Assembly: GCA_009693505.1 (NCBI GenBank)
Contig: SHXD01000001.1
Coordinates: 1 to 64,000, forward strand
From: Limnohabitans sp.
Lineage (GTDB): Bacteria; Pseudomonadota; Gammaproteobacteria; Burkholderiales; Burkholderiaceae_C
Direction: 5' to 3'
Length of the DNA stretch: 64,000 nt
The notes beneath the pieces are model-generated. The model was not told the DNA's origin, ran no database searches, and saw only the letters and a program-made list of their open reading frames with translations. A program made the position numbers and the translations under genes. Positions 9,758 through 19,254 of the stretch are shown piece by piece. How positions within the stretch are numbered: the stretch's first letter is position 1; every line of letters starts with the position of its first letter.

Positions 9758-11011
9758 ATGAATTTCAAATATCGCGCACTGACATTGGGTTGCTTTGCAG
9801 CCATGGCTTTGGCTGGTACAGCACAAGCGGTGCAAGTCGCTGGTGACCTGCTAGAAGTTTACGGCAACCTCTATCCACAATACCAAACCGTTACTTTTGG
9901 TGATTCATCTGCCACTGGCTCATCCGTCAGCACAATGACCAAAGGCAAAACTGGCACTCAAACCAACACCTTTGCAGCGGGCGCAGTCAGCGTCAACAAA
10001 ATTATCCCAGTCAACTCTTACATCGGTTTCAAAGGTAAGAAGTCTGTGGGCGAACTTACCTTGGGTTATGACTTGCAAGGCGTGATTAACATCGACAGCA
10101 CGGCCACAAACCCTGCGTTCATGTCCGAGCCACGCGATGCCTTTGTTTATGTCAGCCACAAAACGTTGGGCACTTTGCAAGCTGGTCAGCAAGACACCAT
10201 TTACAAGCGTTACGGTGATCGCGTTCGCATGTTGAATGTTTCATCCAGCAATTTTGTTTCAACTTCCAACATCATTTCAAACACCACTTGGGGTAACAAA
10301 GGTGTTTCAACTTCGTTCAATACACGTATCAATGGCCAGTTAGCTTGGAACAGCCCACGCATGAATGGTTTTGAAGTTGGCTACTCTTTGCGTCAAGACC
10401 CAACAAAAACTGCAACTAAGAATGCCGGCCTGAATTCCATCGGTATTAACTGGACTAACAGCATCTACTACATTGGCTTGGCACAAGAAGTTCACAACGA
10501 TTACTTCGCATTCAGCGGCACAGCCTCTACAGCAGCAGCGGGTTCTATTTACAATGCCGCAGCTGGCTTGCGTTCAAAAGACACGGGAAACCGCGTTTCC
10601 TTTGGATACCGTGACAAAGGTGTACGCATTGGTGCTGACGCTGCAAGCTTGAATTACACAGAAACATCTACCCAAGCCAATGGCTTCCGAAGCCACAAGT
10701 TCAACACTTGGCAAGTCACAGGCGAATACGACCTGAACAGCCAGGTTACTTTGGCAGCTCAGTACGCCAGCAACGGCGCTGGCAATTGCACATTAAATGG
10801 TGCAATTTCTTGCTCCACAGTCGGATTGGGTGGCGATTTGGTTGGCTTTGGCATGAAGTATGTTTTAGATAGAAACTTCTCGCTCTTCGCACTTGCTGCA
10901 AAAGGCACTGCAAACTCTGGCGCCGTCTTATCTTTGGGTAGCAATGCAGGCAAAACAGCCATCGGTGGCACGATCATGCCATTCGCGGTAGGTATCAACG
11001 CTCGCTTCTAA
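9758..11011 (+). CDS. Gram-negative porin (trimeric, Burkholderiales type)
   Basis: MNFKYRALTLGCFAAMALAGTAQAVQVAGDLLEVYGNLYPQY..., SYIGFKGKKSVGELTLGYDLQ, terminal FAVGINARF. Confidence 0.88.
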   Translation: MNFKYRALTLGCFAAMALAGTAQAVQVAGDLLEVYGNLYPQYQTVTFGDSSATGSSVSTMTKGKTGTQTNTFAAGAVSVNKIIPVNSYIGFKGKKSVGELTLGYDLQGVINIDSTATNPAFMSEPRDAFVYVSHKTLGTLQAGQQDTIYKRYGDRVRMLNVSSSNFVSTSNIISNTTWGNKGVSTSFNTRINGQLAWNSPRMNGFEVGYSLRQDPTKTATKNAGLNSIGINWTNSIYYIGLAQEVHNDYFAFSGTASTAAAGSIYNAAAGLRSKDTGNRVSFGYRDKGVRIGADAASLNYTETSTQANGFRSHKFNTWQVTGEYDLNSQVTLAAQYASNGAGNCTLNGAISCSTVGLGGDLVGFGMKYVLDRNFSLFALAAKGTANSGAVLSLGSNAGKTAIGGTIMPFAVGINARF

Positions 11012-11036
11012 TCAAAGCACTTAGGTGCAATGAGCA

Positions 11037-11069
11037 AGCAGGTGTTCTTCGCGGAGCACCTGCTTTTTT
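11037..11069 (+). terminator. Rho-independent terminator after porin
   Basis: AGCAGGTG...CACCTGCT stem followed by a T-run. Confidence 0.75.
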
Positions 11070-11091
11070 CTTGTTTGATCAGGGCCCTGAT

Positions 11092-11454
11092 ATGAAAATG
11101 ACTTTTGTAAATTTAAGCGTGTTGGCCAGCGTCGCCTCCTGTGCGCTTGCCAGTGCGGCCGATTTGGAAGCAGCCAAAAGAGGCGAAACGCTCTATATGC
11201 AACACCAATGCTACAGCTGCCATGGCACCCAAGGACAAGGTGGTGAGCGCAATGCGGGGCCCAAAATTTTTCCGAACCCTACGCCCTTTGTGGCGTTTGA
11301 ATTGCAAATGCGCACACCCCGCAACGTGATGCCCCGTTATTCCGTGCAAAACATCAACGCTATGCAGTTGAAAGATTTGTATGCGTTTATGGAAAACATG
11401 CGCACCAGCCCTGCTGTTGCACAAATTCCATTGCTCAGCAATGCAATGCGCTGA
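11092..11454 (+). CDS. Periplasmic monoheme c-type cytochrome
   Basis: Signal peptide MKMTFVNLSVLASVASCALASAADLEAAKRGETLYMQHQCYSCHGTQGQGG; CxxCH heme motif; distal Met. Confidence 0.85.
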   Translation: MKMTFVNLSVLASVASCALASAADLEAAKRGETLYMQHQCYSCHGTQGQGGERNAGPKIFPNPTPFVAFELQMRTPRNVMPRYSVQNINAMQLKDLYAFMENMRTSPAVAQIPLLSNAMR

Positions 11455-11465
11455 ATCACATTAAT

Positions 11466-11648
11466 TCAGAAGCTTATTTCCGCGTGAAATACAGTATCTT
11501 GCAAGCGACCAAACCGACTGACAAACGCATCTAAGCGTTCAGCCAGAAGAGGGTCAACTTCAATGCGCTTAGCATCCTCTATTGTGAAAAGGTCAGCAAA
11601 TAAGCACTGGTCAGTGCCAAGCAAACGTTAGCACTCTTTTTCAGTCAC
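11466..11648 (-). pseudogene. Remnant of HEPN-domain (HepT-like) protein
   Basis: Reverse frame reads VTEKEC*RLLGTDQCLFADLFTIEDAKRIEVDPLLAERLDAFVSRFGRLQDTVFHAEISF*; the DPLLAERLDAFVSRFGRLQDT segment is typical of HEPN partners of MNT nucleotidyltransferases; in-frame stop and truncated. Confidence 0.65.
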
Positions 11649-11692
11649 TCTGCATAAAAATGCAAGTCAAGTTGACACTTGATCAGTGATCT

Positions 11693-11992
11693 TCAAAGCA
11701 ATACCCCGTTCTCTTTGACCATGTCGTGAATTGGAAAGTGCTTCAAATTAGGCGCATCGATGAGCACGTCAACTTTTCTGCCGTACATGCACTTCGACAC
11801 CTTTGTGGCTAGCTTGATCATCAAGCCAGCGGGGTCATTCACAGGCTCAGTGAGTTGAAGCATCAGATCAACATCACCGCCGCGAGATGTTTCATTGATA
11901 CGAAATCCAAACAATCAAACAGGCGCAACATGCCCTACAACCTCTAAGGTTGCATCACGAATGGCTTGGACTTGATATTCTGTGAGGCGCAT
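11693..11992 (-). pseudogene. Remnant of minimal nucleotidyltransferase (MntA-like) with in-frame TGA
   Basis: Reverse frame: MRLTEYQVQAIRDATLEVVGHVAPV*LFGFRINETSRGGDVDLMLQL...FPIHDMVKENGVLL*; the stop sits where the conserved Trp of VWLFGSR normally lies (TGG to TGA). Confidence 0.75.
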
Positions 11993-12030
11993 CTTGTCAT
12001 TCTAGACCCCAAACATTGGATCTCAAAGCA

Positions 12031-13974
12031 TCAGCGCGCCTGGCAAACTACATCCAACAATGCAGGACGTCCCTTTTTCACTTCAGCCAACGCGCGCTGA
12101 AGTGCACCTTTAAGTTGCGCTGGGTCTTTGATGGGGCCCTCGGCCCAAACACCATGGCCTTGTGCAATTTTGGCGTAATCAATATCCGGGTTGCGCAAGC
12201 TGTTGCCAATCCAAGCCTGATCTGTGCGGCGGTTGTGCAAGGCAGCCATGCGCTGCAAGTGCATCACTTCTTGGTAATAGCCACCGTTGTTGTGCATGAC
12301 CATGAGTAATGGAATCTTGTGATGCGCAGCGGTCCACAGTGCGCCTGGTGCGTACAACAAGTCGCCGTCGGGCTGAAAAGTCACAGTCATTCGGCCGAGC
12401 GCTTTGTTGGCCAATGCGGCACCCACTGATGCCGGTAATCCATATCCCACACCTTGTCCGCCAGAGCCACCCAACATTTGGTGGTACTCGGTGGTGGGCC
12501 ACAACTTGCGAGCCCAAGAAATACGGTCGCTCACGGCCAAACACCAAGGCTCGTTTTTGATCACTTCGTATGTTTCCATGGCCAAGCGCGCTGTGCTGAT
12601 GGGTGAGGCATCCCAAGCCAATGCGGCACCTTCCTTGGCGTCTTGCAACTGCTTGTCCCAGCGTTTTTTCATGGGTTCACGGCGCGCTTCAAAGCTGGTT
12701 TTTTGCGCTGCTGTTGAATTTTTCAAAATGTAGTCGGTGAGAATGGGCATGGACGCTTGCGCCTCACCAGGTATGGCCATCTCTACTGACAAAAATCTTT
12801 GAAAGTCTTGGTAGTTGGAACGAATGGACACATCGTTCATGCCAATGGTGATAATTTTCACATCAGGCTTGGCTTCGGGGCGAACTGTTTTAAAGGGGTC
12901 ACTCAAGCCATTGACTTGGCCCCAAGGGTCGTACACCTCGAGCATCAAAATCACATCGGCGTCGCGCACCAAGGCGCGCTTTTGATCACTCAAGCACAGA
13001 TGGTGCGTGCTGGGAAAATTCATGCGCGCGCCTAAATCAACCACGGGGGCTTGCAAGCTTTCTGCCAATTTCACCAAAGCCTTGACACCCTCTTGATTGC
13101 GCGTTGCGCGGTCGGCCAGGATGACGGGGTTCTTGGCATTCAACAAAAGCTTGGCGGCTTCTTGCAGTGCGCCTGTATCGCCTTGCAGGGGTAGTGCGGG
13201 CCGCAGCTTGGGAATGCTGGGTGGCTTGCCATGAATGGCGTCTTCTTGCAGATCAATGTCGGCCATGATGACCACGGGCCCCATTTGTCCAGTGGTGGCC
13301 ACACGGTAGGCACGCACGGTAGATTCTGCAAAGTGTTGCAAAGAGCCTGGTGCGTCATCCCACTTGAGGTAGTCGCGCAACATCAAGGCCGGATCTTGTA
13401 CCGAGTGCGACCATTCCGTGCCAGGCCGGCGCTTGTCGGCATCGATGCCATTGCCACCAAACATGATGACAGGCACCCGATCGCACCAAGCGTTGTACAC
13501 AGCCATGGCCGCATGCTGAAAACCCACACTGCCGTGCGCCATGACGGCCATGGGCTTGCCTGATGCTTTGGCATAACCGTGGGCAATGGCCACTGAAGAC
13601 TCTTCGTGCAAACAGGTGATGAGCTCAGGGCTCTTGTTGCCACCGTAATTAACCAAGGACTCGTGCAAACTTCTAAAACTTGAGCCAGGGTTAGCGGCCA
13701 CATATTCCAAGTTCAAACTCTTGATCACATCGACCATGAAATCGGATCCGGGGCGCGGAATCAGGCGGCCGCTTTCCACAGCCTTTGCATCCACATCACT
13801 GAGCTTGGCTGCAGCAGCATTGACAGCGGGGGCAGCCGCTTGAGCTTGCTGAACCATGGCCACACCCGCAGCGGAAGCCGTAGCCACACCTTTGAGAAAA
13901 TCACGACGGCCGGAGCTTGCTTCTGATGTTTCAGATTCTGAGCCAGCGTTTGAAGGCTTATTGTGTTCAAGCAT
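12031..13974 (-). CDS. Thiamine-diphosphate-dependent enzyme (acetolactate synthase/benzoylformate decarboxylase-like) with Tat signal
   Basis: GRRDFLKGVATASAAGVAMVQQAQAAAP N-terminus; CLHEESSVAIAHGYAKASGKP (catalytic Glu region); PDGDLLYAPGALWTAAHHKIPLLMVMHNN (ThDP/Mg site). Confidence 0.85.
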   Translation of the reverse strand: MLEHNKPSNAGSESETSEASSGRRDFLKGVATASAAGVAMVQQAQAAAPAVNAAAAKLSDVDAKAVESGRLIPRPGSDFMVDVIKSLNLEYVAANPGSSFRSLHESLVNYGGNKSPELITCLHEESSVAIAHGYAKASGKPMAVMAHGSVGFQHAAMAVYNAWCDRVPVIMFGGNGIDADKRRPGTEWSHSVQDPALMLRDYLKWDDAPGSLQHFAESTVRAYRVATTGQMGPVVIMADIDLQEDAIHGKPPSIPKLRPALPLQGDTGALQEAAKLLLNAKNPVILADRATRNQEGVKALVKLAESLQAPVVDLGARMNFPSTHHLCLSDQKRALVRDADVILMLEVYDPWGQVNGLSDPFKTVRPEAKPDVKIITIGMNDVSIRSNYQDFQRFLSVEMAIPGEAQASMPILTDYILKNSTAAQKTSFEARREPMKKRWDKQLQDAKEGAALAWDASPISTARLAMETYEVIKNEPWCLAVSDRISWARKLWPTTEYHQMLGGSGGQGVGYGLPASVGAALANKALGRMTVTFQPDGDLLYAPGALWTAAHHKIPLLMVMHNNGGYYQEVMHLQRMAALHNRRTDQAWIGNSLRNPDIDYAKIAQGHGVWAEGPIKDPAQLKGALQRALAEVKKGRPALLDVVCQAR

Positions 13975-15268
13975 GTGAGTCTTCCTTTGAATGGGCGGGA
14001 ATCCAAACCACCATGATGTTGGCAATGATGATGGTGGCGGCTAACAAATAAAACGCTGCCAGCAGACCATACTGGTCCGCCACGATGCCGCCCAAAATGG
14101 GAGCAATGGCTTGTGCGCCTGATTGCATGCCGAACATCAAACCGATGGCTGTGCCGCCCATGTTTTTAGGTGTGGCATCTAGCATCCAGGCCTGCATGAT
14201 GGGCCGGGCTGCATAAAGGAAGAATCCCAACACGGCAATCAGAAACACAAACCAAGGCGAGCCGCCTGCAAAGGTCATGAGCAACAAGACCACGCCGCTC
14301 ATGCCAAACGACACCATCAAAATGTTCTTGCGCCCCATGGTGTCAGACAGATGACCTGCAATGGGCGCGGCGATAAAGCCTGTGAGTTGCAACAAGGCCA
14401 TGCCAGCGCCAACCCAAAACACGTTGTAATGCATTTCATTGGCCAAATACAAGGGCAAGAAGGTAAGCAAAGTGCCTTGCGTCATCGATCTGAAACCAGA
14501 GCTCAGGGTTAGCAAAAACAAGCCAGGTGTTTGCATCAAGGTGCGAAGTCCTGCAACATAGCTGCGCATGCTCTGGCCTTTTGAATCTGCGGCAGGTGAA
14601 GTATTTGCAGTATTTGCAATATTTGCATCGTTGACTTCAACTGAAGTTTTTGCTTTTGACTTGGGTGCAAATGTCATGGTGCCCAAGAAAAACAAAATAA
14701 GCATGGACATGGCAGCGCCCGGCACCACATTGAGCACCACAATTTCGCGCCATGACAAGGTGGTCAAAAGTGCACCCACCGCCAAGGGTGCCAGCGCATC
14801 ACCCACATTGCCCCCCATGCCGTGCAATGACAGTGCCAAACCCTTGCGCTTGGGAAACATGCTGCCCAACAAAGGAATGGCAGTGGGGTGCCACAAATTG
14901 TTGCCAATGCCCACCAGCATCACGCAGATGAGCAGCATCCAATACTGAGAACTGAAGCCCATCATGAGGTACGGGAAACCCACCCAAAAAAGCGAAAGGG
15001 CCATTAGCTGGCCCTTCTTACCCCACACATCCACCAGCATGCCGCCGGGGACATTTGAAAGTGCACCCGCAGCATATTGGCACGTCATGATGAAGCCAAT
15101 TTGGCTGTAGTTAAGCCCCATTTCATTGCCAATGAGAGGCAACAACATGAAAAATGTTGCGGGGTACCAGTGTGTTAACGAATGGCCCAGCGTAATGAGC
15201 CCCATGTTGCGGATGTCCAGCTTGGACATCGGCACTGCGCCATCCGCAGTGGCTTGCGAGGTACTCAT
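13967..15268 (-). CDS. MFS transporter
   Basis: 433 aa, multiple TM segments, GHLSDTMGRKNILMVSF and VDVWGKKGQLMAL MFS loop motifs. Confidence 0.88.
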   Translation of the reverse strand: MSTSQATADGAVPMSKLDIRNMGLITLGHSLTHWYPATFFMLLPLIGNEMGLNYSQIGFIMTCQYAAGALSNVPGGMLVDVWGKKGQLMALSLFWVGFPYLMMGFSSQYWMLLICVMLVGIGNNLWHPTAIPLLGSMFPKRKGLALSLHGMGGNVGDALAPLAVGALLTTLSWREIVVLNVVPGAAMSMLILFFLGTMTFAPKSKAKTSVEVNDANIANTANTSPAADSKGQSMRSYVAGLRTLMQTPGLFLLTLSSGFRSMTQGTLLTFLPLYLANEMHYNVFWVGAGMALLQLTGFIAAPIAGHLSDTMGRKNILMVSFGMSGVVLLLMTFAGGSPWFVFLIAVLGFFLYAARPIMQAWMLDATPKNMGGTAIGLMFGMQSGAQAIAPILGGIVADQYGLLAAFYLLAATIIIANIMVVWIPAHSKEDSHA

Positions 15269-16350
15269 GGTTTTGCTCCGCGGATAATGATTTCATCGTA
15301 AAGCTTGCGCCATTTGTCGCGGCCGTCCAAGCTTTCTTGTGGATCCACCACCAACATTTTGTAGTTGCGCAGCGATGACGCAATTTTGCTGTTAGCAGGC
15401 AAGTAGGCCAAATCGGCATAGGCTTGCTGTCCTTCACCCAACAAATAATCCATGAACAATGCCGCCGCGGCTGGGTTTTTCGCATTCTTCATCACGCCCA
15501 CCGCATTGCCCCGAACCACCGCAGGCTGAAGCACCAACCAATCGATGGGTGCGCCTTTTTTCTTTAGCTGCTCGGGCATGTAGTTGTAAACCGTGAGAGC
15601 CACGGGCACTTCACCGGCTGCCACCATGTTGGTTAAATTGGTATGCCCCTTGCGCACAGAAATGCCGTTGCTTGTGGCCAAGTCGCGAAAGTATTGAAGC
15701 CCTTTGGCTTCGCCCATGGACTTGACCACGGTGACAAACCAATCGATGTTTTCAACTTCATAACCCAAACGGCCTTTCCATTTGGGATCGAGCAGGTCCT
15801 CATAGGTTTTAGGCAGTTCTGCTGTTTTCACCGACCCGGTGTTGTAGGCCTGCACCCACATGGAGTAGATGGTGGTGGCGTATTCCTTGTGAGCAGGCAC
15901 GCTGCTCGGCATGAGCTCCGTGAAATGAGGGGACGCTACAGGCTGCAACATTTTTTCGCGGTGAAGCACTTCAAGCTCGACCGTGCCTGCGTGGACCAAA
16001 TCGACGTTGTAGCGCTTAGCACGCGTTTCATTGATGGTACGGTTCATGACACTGTCGCCGCTGGCACGCCATGTGGTGACCTTCACACCGTATTTTTTTT
16101 CAAAAGGATCAATCAATGGCTTGAGATCTTTTTCTGCAATGGAGGTGTAGAGCGTGATGCCGCCTTCCAATTTGGCCGCAGCAGCCAACTTAGCTGATCG
16201 GTCTGGTGCCGTACTTTTGAGCAAGGTCAAATCGGTTGCGCTCTGTGCTTGAGCCAAGCTGGTCAAACTGCTACTCAAACACAGACACAAGGCAGCCAAA
16301 TGAACGAGGTGGCGCACTCGGGTGACTGTTAAACGTTTGGAATTCAGCAT
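15265..16350 (-). CDS. Extracellular solute-binding protein, Fe3+-type ABC transporter
   Basis: Likely start MLNSKRLTVTRV; EGGITLYTSIAEKDLKPLIDPFEKKYGVKVTTWRASGDSVM; LPKTYEDLLDPKWKGRLGYE. Confidence 0.85.
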   Translation of the reverse strand: MLNSKRLTVTRVRHLVHLAALCLCLSSSLTSLAQAQSATDLTLLKSTAPDRSAKLAAAAKLEGGITLYTSIAEKDLKPLIDPFEKKYGVKVTTWRASGDSVMNRTINETRAKRYNVDLVHAGTVELEVLHREKMLQPVASPHFTELMPSSVPAHKEYATTIYSMWVQAYNTGSVKTAELPKTYEDLLDPKWKGRLGYEVENIDWFVTVVKSMGEAKGLQYFRDLATSNGISVRKGHTNLTNMVAAGEVPVALTVYNYMPEQLKKKGAPIDWLVLQPAVVRGNAVGVMKNAKNPAAAALFMDYLLGEGQQAYADLAYLPANSKIASSLRNYKMLVVDPQESLDGRDKWRKLYDEIIIRGAKP

Positions 16351-16400
16351 GCTGTGATCCTTTGTTGTATGCACCTGCGGCGCTATGGATTGAATGCGTA

Positions 16401-17468
16401 TCAACCTCTGCGGCTGAAAATATCGTCGTAAATTTTGTTCCACTTTTGACCATCGTCTAACGTAGTTTTGGGGTTGGCAAAAGTCAGCGGCATTTTGTTC
16501 AAGTTAGAAGGCACTTTGATGCTGGTCGGAATGAAATCCCGCTTGCCCAAAATAATTTGACCTTCTGTCAATTCAAAATCTTGGAACAACAGCGCGGCAT
16601 GAGGATGCGGCGCATTTCGTGCAACACCATTGGCATTGGGCCTTGCAATGGTGGGGTCTAAAGCAAACCAATCGATTGGCGCGCCAGAATTTTTCATCTG
16701 CTCAATTTTGTAGTTGTAAACCGTGAGCGCCATGGGTACTTCACCGGACGCAACCAAGTTGGACAACAAGGTATGTCCCTTGCGAACCGAAACTGCGTTC
16801 TTGCGCGCAATTTCCTTAAACAAAGCAATTCCTTTTTCTTCACCCATTCTCATGACAGTTTCAGCCAACCAGTCACTGTCATCTGCCTCGACTGACAATT
16901 TGCCTTTCCATTTCGGATCGAGCAAGTCTTGATAGGTTTTAGGCAACTCTTCTTTTTTAACCAGCTTGGTGTTGTAAGCACACGTGAAAATATTCAAGCG
17001 TGTGGCAATCCACTCCTTGTGTGAGGGAATGGCTTGCGGAATGAGCTCGTTCAAAAAGGGCGAGTTGGCTGCAATCAATACTTTCTCGCGAGACAACACT
17101 TCCATTTCGGGGCTGTTGGTTTCGAACACATCGACCTCAAACCGATTGGCTTTGGCTTCTAGCAATCCGCGCTGTAAGATTTTTTCTGAACCGCTGCGCC
17201 ATACTTTGGCTTTGACGCCGTACTTCGCTTCGAAGGCGGAAGTGAGCGCAGCCATATCGTCTAGCGGCATCGACGTATAGATGCTGACAACACCCTCTTT
17301 TTTCGCGCCTTCAGCCAAACGCTTTTGGCGCTCAGCCCCAGTCAAAGCGGCCAAAGCTGCGATGTTGGAGGCTGAGGCTTGCGCCATGACAGAACCCAAG
17401 CTGGCAGCCCCTACAGTGGCTGCGCCTGCTTGAATCATTTGTCGACGTGAAAAACGAGCATTGTTCAT
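16401..17468 (-). CDS. Extracellular solute-binding protein, Fe3+-type ABC transporter, Tat-like signal
   Basis: FSRRQMIQAGAATVGAASLGSVMAQASA; EGVVSIYTSMPLDDMAALTSAFEAKYGVKAKVWRSGSEKI; LPKTYQDLLDPKWKGKLSVE. Confidence 0.87.
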   Translation of the reverse strand: MNNARFSRRQMIQAGAATVGAASLGSVMAQASASNIAALAALTGAERQKRLAEGAKKEGVVSIYTSMPLDDMAALTSAFEAKYGVKAKVWRSGSEKILQRGLLEAKANRFEVDVFETNSPEMEVLSREKVLIAANSPFLNELIPQAIPSHKEWIATRLNIFTCAYNTKLVKKEELPKTYQDLLDPKWKGKLSVEADDSDWLAETVMRMGEEKGIALFKEIARKNAVSVRKGHTLLSNLVASGEVPMALTVYNYKIEQMKNSGAPIDWFALDPTIARPNANGVARNAPHPHAALLFQDFELTEGQIILGKRDFIPTSIKVPSNLNKMPLTFANPKTTLDDGQKWNKIYDDIFSRRG

Positions 17469-17481
17469 TCGAGATCTCCAA

Positions 17482-18597
17482 CTAGGATTTAGGGGGAAGT
17501 GTCGGTAATTCCGCCTCGTAGGCTTCTTCCATGCGTGGCGTCATGCCGTGCTTGGCCAAAGACTCCTCGAAACGCGTGCGAACCGCCTGACTTTCGTCAG
17601 CATAATCAATTTGGTCGCCGCCCACACGGCGGCTGATCCAAGCCTTAGGCACGCCTTGGGCATTTCGAATCGACACCACCTCGTGCTTAAAAGCAAGGTA
17701 TCGTGCGGGAGTTTGCCCCGTATTGAAATGCTGGTGGAGCCACATGTTGGGCGGTACGATCATGGCGCCCACTTCCCAATCGTACTGACGGGGCTCCTCG
17801 CCTTCAGGCCACATCAAGCTGTAGCCTTCACCGCTCAAAATAATCACGTGGGCGCCTGGGCCGTGGCAATGGGCCTTTTTGTAGGTACCTACCGGGAATT
17901 GAGAGATGTGACTGTTCATGGAGCCACGCGCCATGTTGAAACGAATGTGTCCGCCACCGGCACCGCGCTCTTTGGCGCTGATGAGTGGCAAGTTGACGGC
18001 ATCGGCCACAAAATTGGTTTCCAGCAGCAAACCTTTTTGCTCGCCCTTGCCACTGAAGTAATCTGGCTCGCCATTGAAGCGATTGGCAAAGTCGTGTTTC
18101 GTGTTAAACACAAAGTTCAAATCTTCGTACAAGTTAATGACGGGTGGGCCATTGGTCACAGCCACAAAACGCGCAGCATCTTTGCCTGAACCGTTGAAGT
18201 GTTGGTGCATGCAGTTCAAAGGAATCGCAAACAAGGCACCTGCTTGCCACTCAAATGTGATGCGATGGCCTTCGTCATTCCAGACCGTGGTTGAACCGCG
18301 GCCAGACAACACATAAATCATCTCTTCAAAAATTTGACGCTGCGGCTCAAGCTGCTTGCCTGGCGCAATTTCGCACACGTAGCAATCGTTGGAAGTGCGT
18401 GAGGCTTCGTGATTGATGTAAACGCCTTTGCCGCCGCGGCGCGCCCAAGGCTTCAAATCAACCGTGTTCAGACTGCGAATGTAATGGGCACTGATGATGT
18501 CCAAACCTTCGTTTTTGACCCAACGGGTATAGGGTGTTTCTTTTTCAGTTGCAAATTTGGAAGCAAGGTCTTCCGATACGAGTGCGTCTTTAGCCAT
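17482..18597 (-). CDS. Cupin-domain protein (bicupin)
   Basis: LEPQRQIFEEMIYVLSGRGSTTVWNDEGHRITFEWQAGALFAIPLNCMHQHFNGSG and YKKAHCHGPGAHVIILSGEGYSLMW. Confidence 0.82.
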   Translation of the reverse strand: MAKDALVSEDLASKFATEKETPYTRWVKNEGLDIISAHYIRSLNTVDLKPWARRGGKGVYINHEASRTSNDCYVCEIAPGKQLEPQRQIFEEMIYVLSGRGSTTVWNDEGHRITFEWQAGALFAIPLNCMHQHFNGSGKDAARFVAVTNGPPVINLYEDLNFVFNTKHDFANRFNGEPDYFSGKGEQKGLLLETNFVADAVNLPLISAKERGAGGGHIRFNMARGSMNSHISQFPVGTYKKAHCHGPGAHVIILSGEGYSLMWPEGEEPRQYDWEVGAMIVPPNMWLHQHFNTGQTPARYLAFKHEVVSIRNAQGVPKAWISRRVGGDQIDYADESQAVRTRFEESLAKHGMTPRMEEAYEAELPTLPPKS

Positions 18598-18656
18598 ATG
18601 CTGCTCTGTTTTATTTGTAATGCGTCAATGTGGGCGCAGCAAGCGCCCACCGAGTT

Positions 18657-19253
18657 TTATTTGCGCAAATATTTCAAAATTGCTTCGCCATCCAAGGTGA
18701 TGGAGGGATCAAACTCTGGCGCGTTCTCAATTTGCTCCAAGTCATTCAAGCCGCAATATTTGAAAATGCGGTTGATGGAAGAAATTAAGCGCACAGGGTG
18801 ATCAGGATCTGCGTTGAAGTGTTGGTGAATGGTGTTTGGTGGAATGTAAATCACATCACCCGCTTCCCACTCATAACGTTTGATTTCGTCTTGAGGCTTC
18901 CAGTGGTACGTGTCTGTAATTTCCACGTCGCAATCTTGATGCAAGTCGTAGCCTCGGCCTTCGAGCACATACACGCACTCTTCAGCCAAGTGGCGGTGCT
19001 TGCCCGACTTGCTGCCGGGTGGAATGATTTGCATGTAAGCATCGACAGTTTCGATGCGCGTGTTCATGGACTCATTCAGCAAGTGCTTGAGCAAACCTTG
19101 GCGCGCCATTTCCCATGGCATGTCTTCGGGGCGTACCACTTTGTGGCGCTTGGAATTGCGCGCAGGCATTTGCTCTGCGTCGTCCAAGAGACCTTGGTAA
19201 TACTTGCCTTGTTGGTTGCCTTGCAACCATGATTTTGATTCGTCCCAAGCCAT
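18657..19253 (-). CDS. Cupin-domain protein (single domain)
   Basis: Likely start MAWDESKSWL at 19253; GSKSGKHRHLAEECVYVLEGRGYDLHQD...YEWEAGDVIYIPPNTIHQHFNADPDHPVRL. Confidence 0.83.
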   Translation of the reverse strand: MAWDESKSWLQGNQQGKYYQGLLDDAEQMPARNSKRHKVVRPEDMPWEMARQGLLKHLLNESMNTRIETVDAYMQIIPPGSKSGKHRHLAEECVYVLEGRGYDLHQDCDVEITDTYHWKPQDEIKRYEWEAGDVIYIPPNTIHQHFNADPDHPVRLISSINRIFKYCGLNDLEQIENAPEFDPSITLDGEAILKYLRK

Positions 19254-19254
19254 C

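Noticed and set aside
15643-16197. 184-aa plus-strand ORF
   Set aside because: Antisense to a well-supported solute-binding protein gene.
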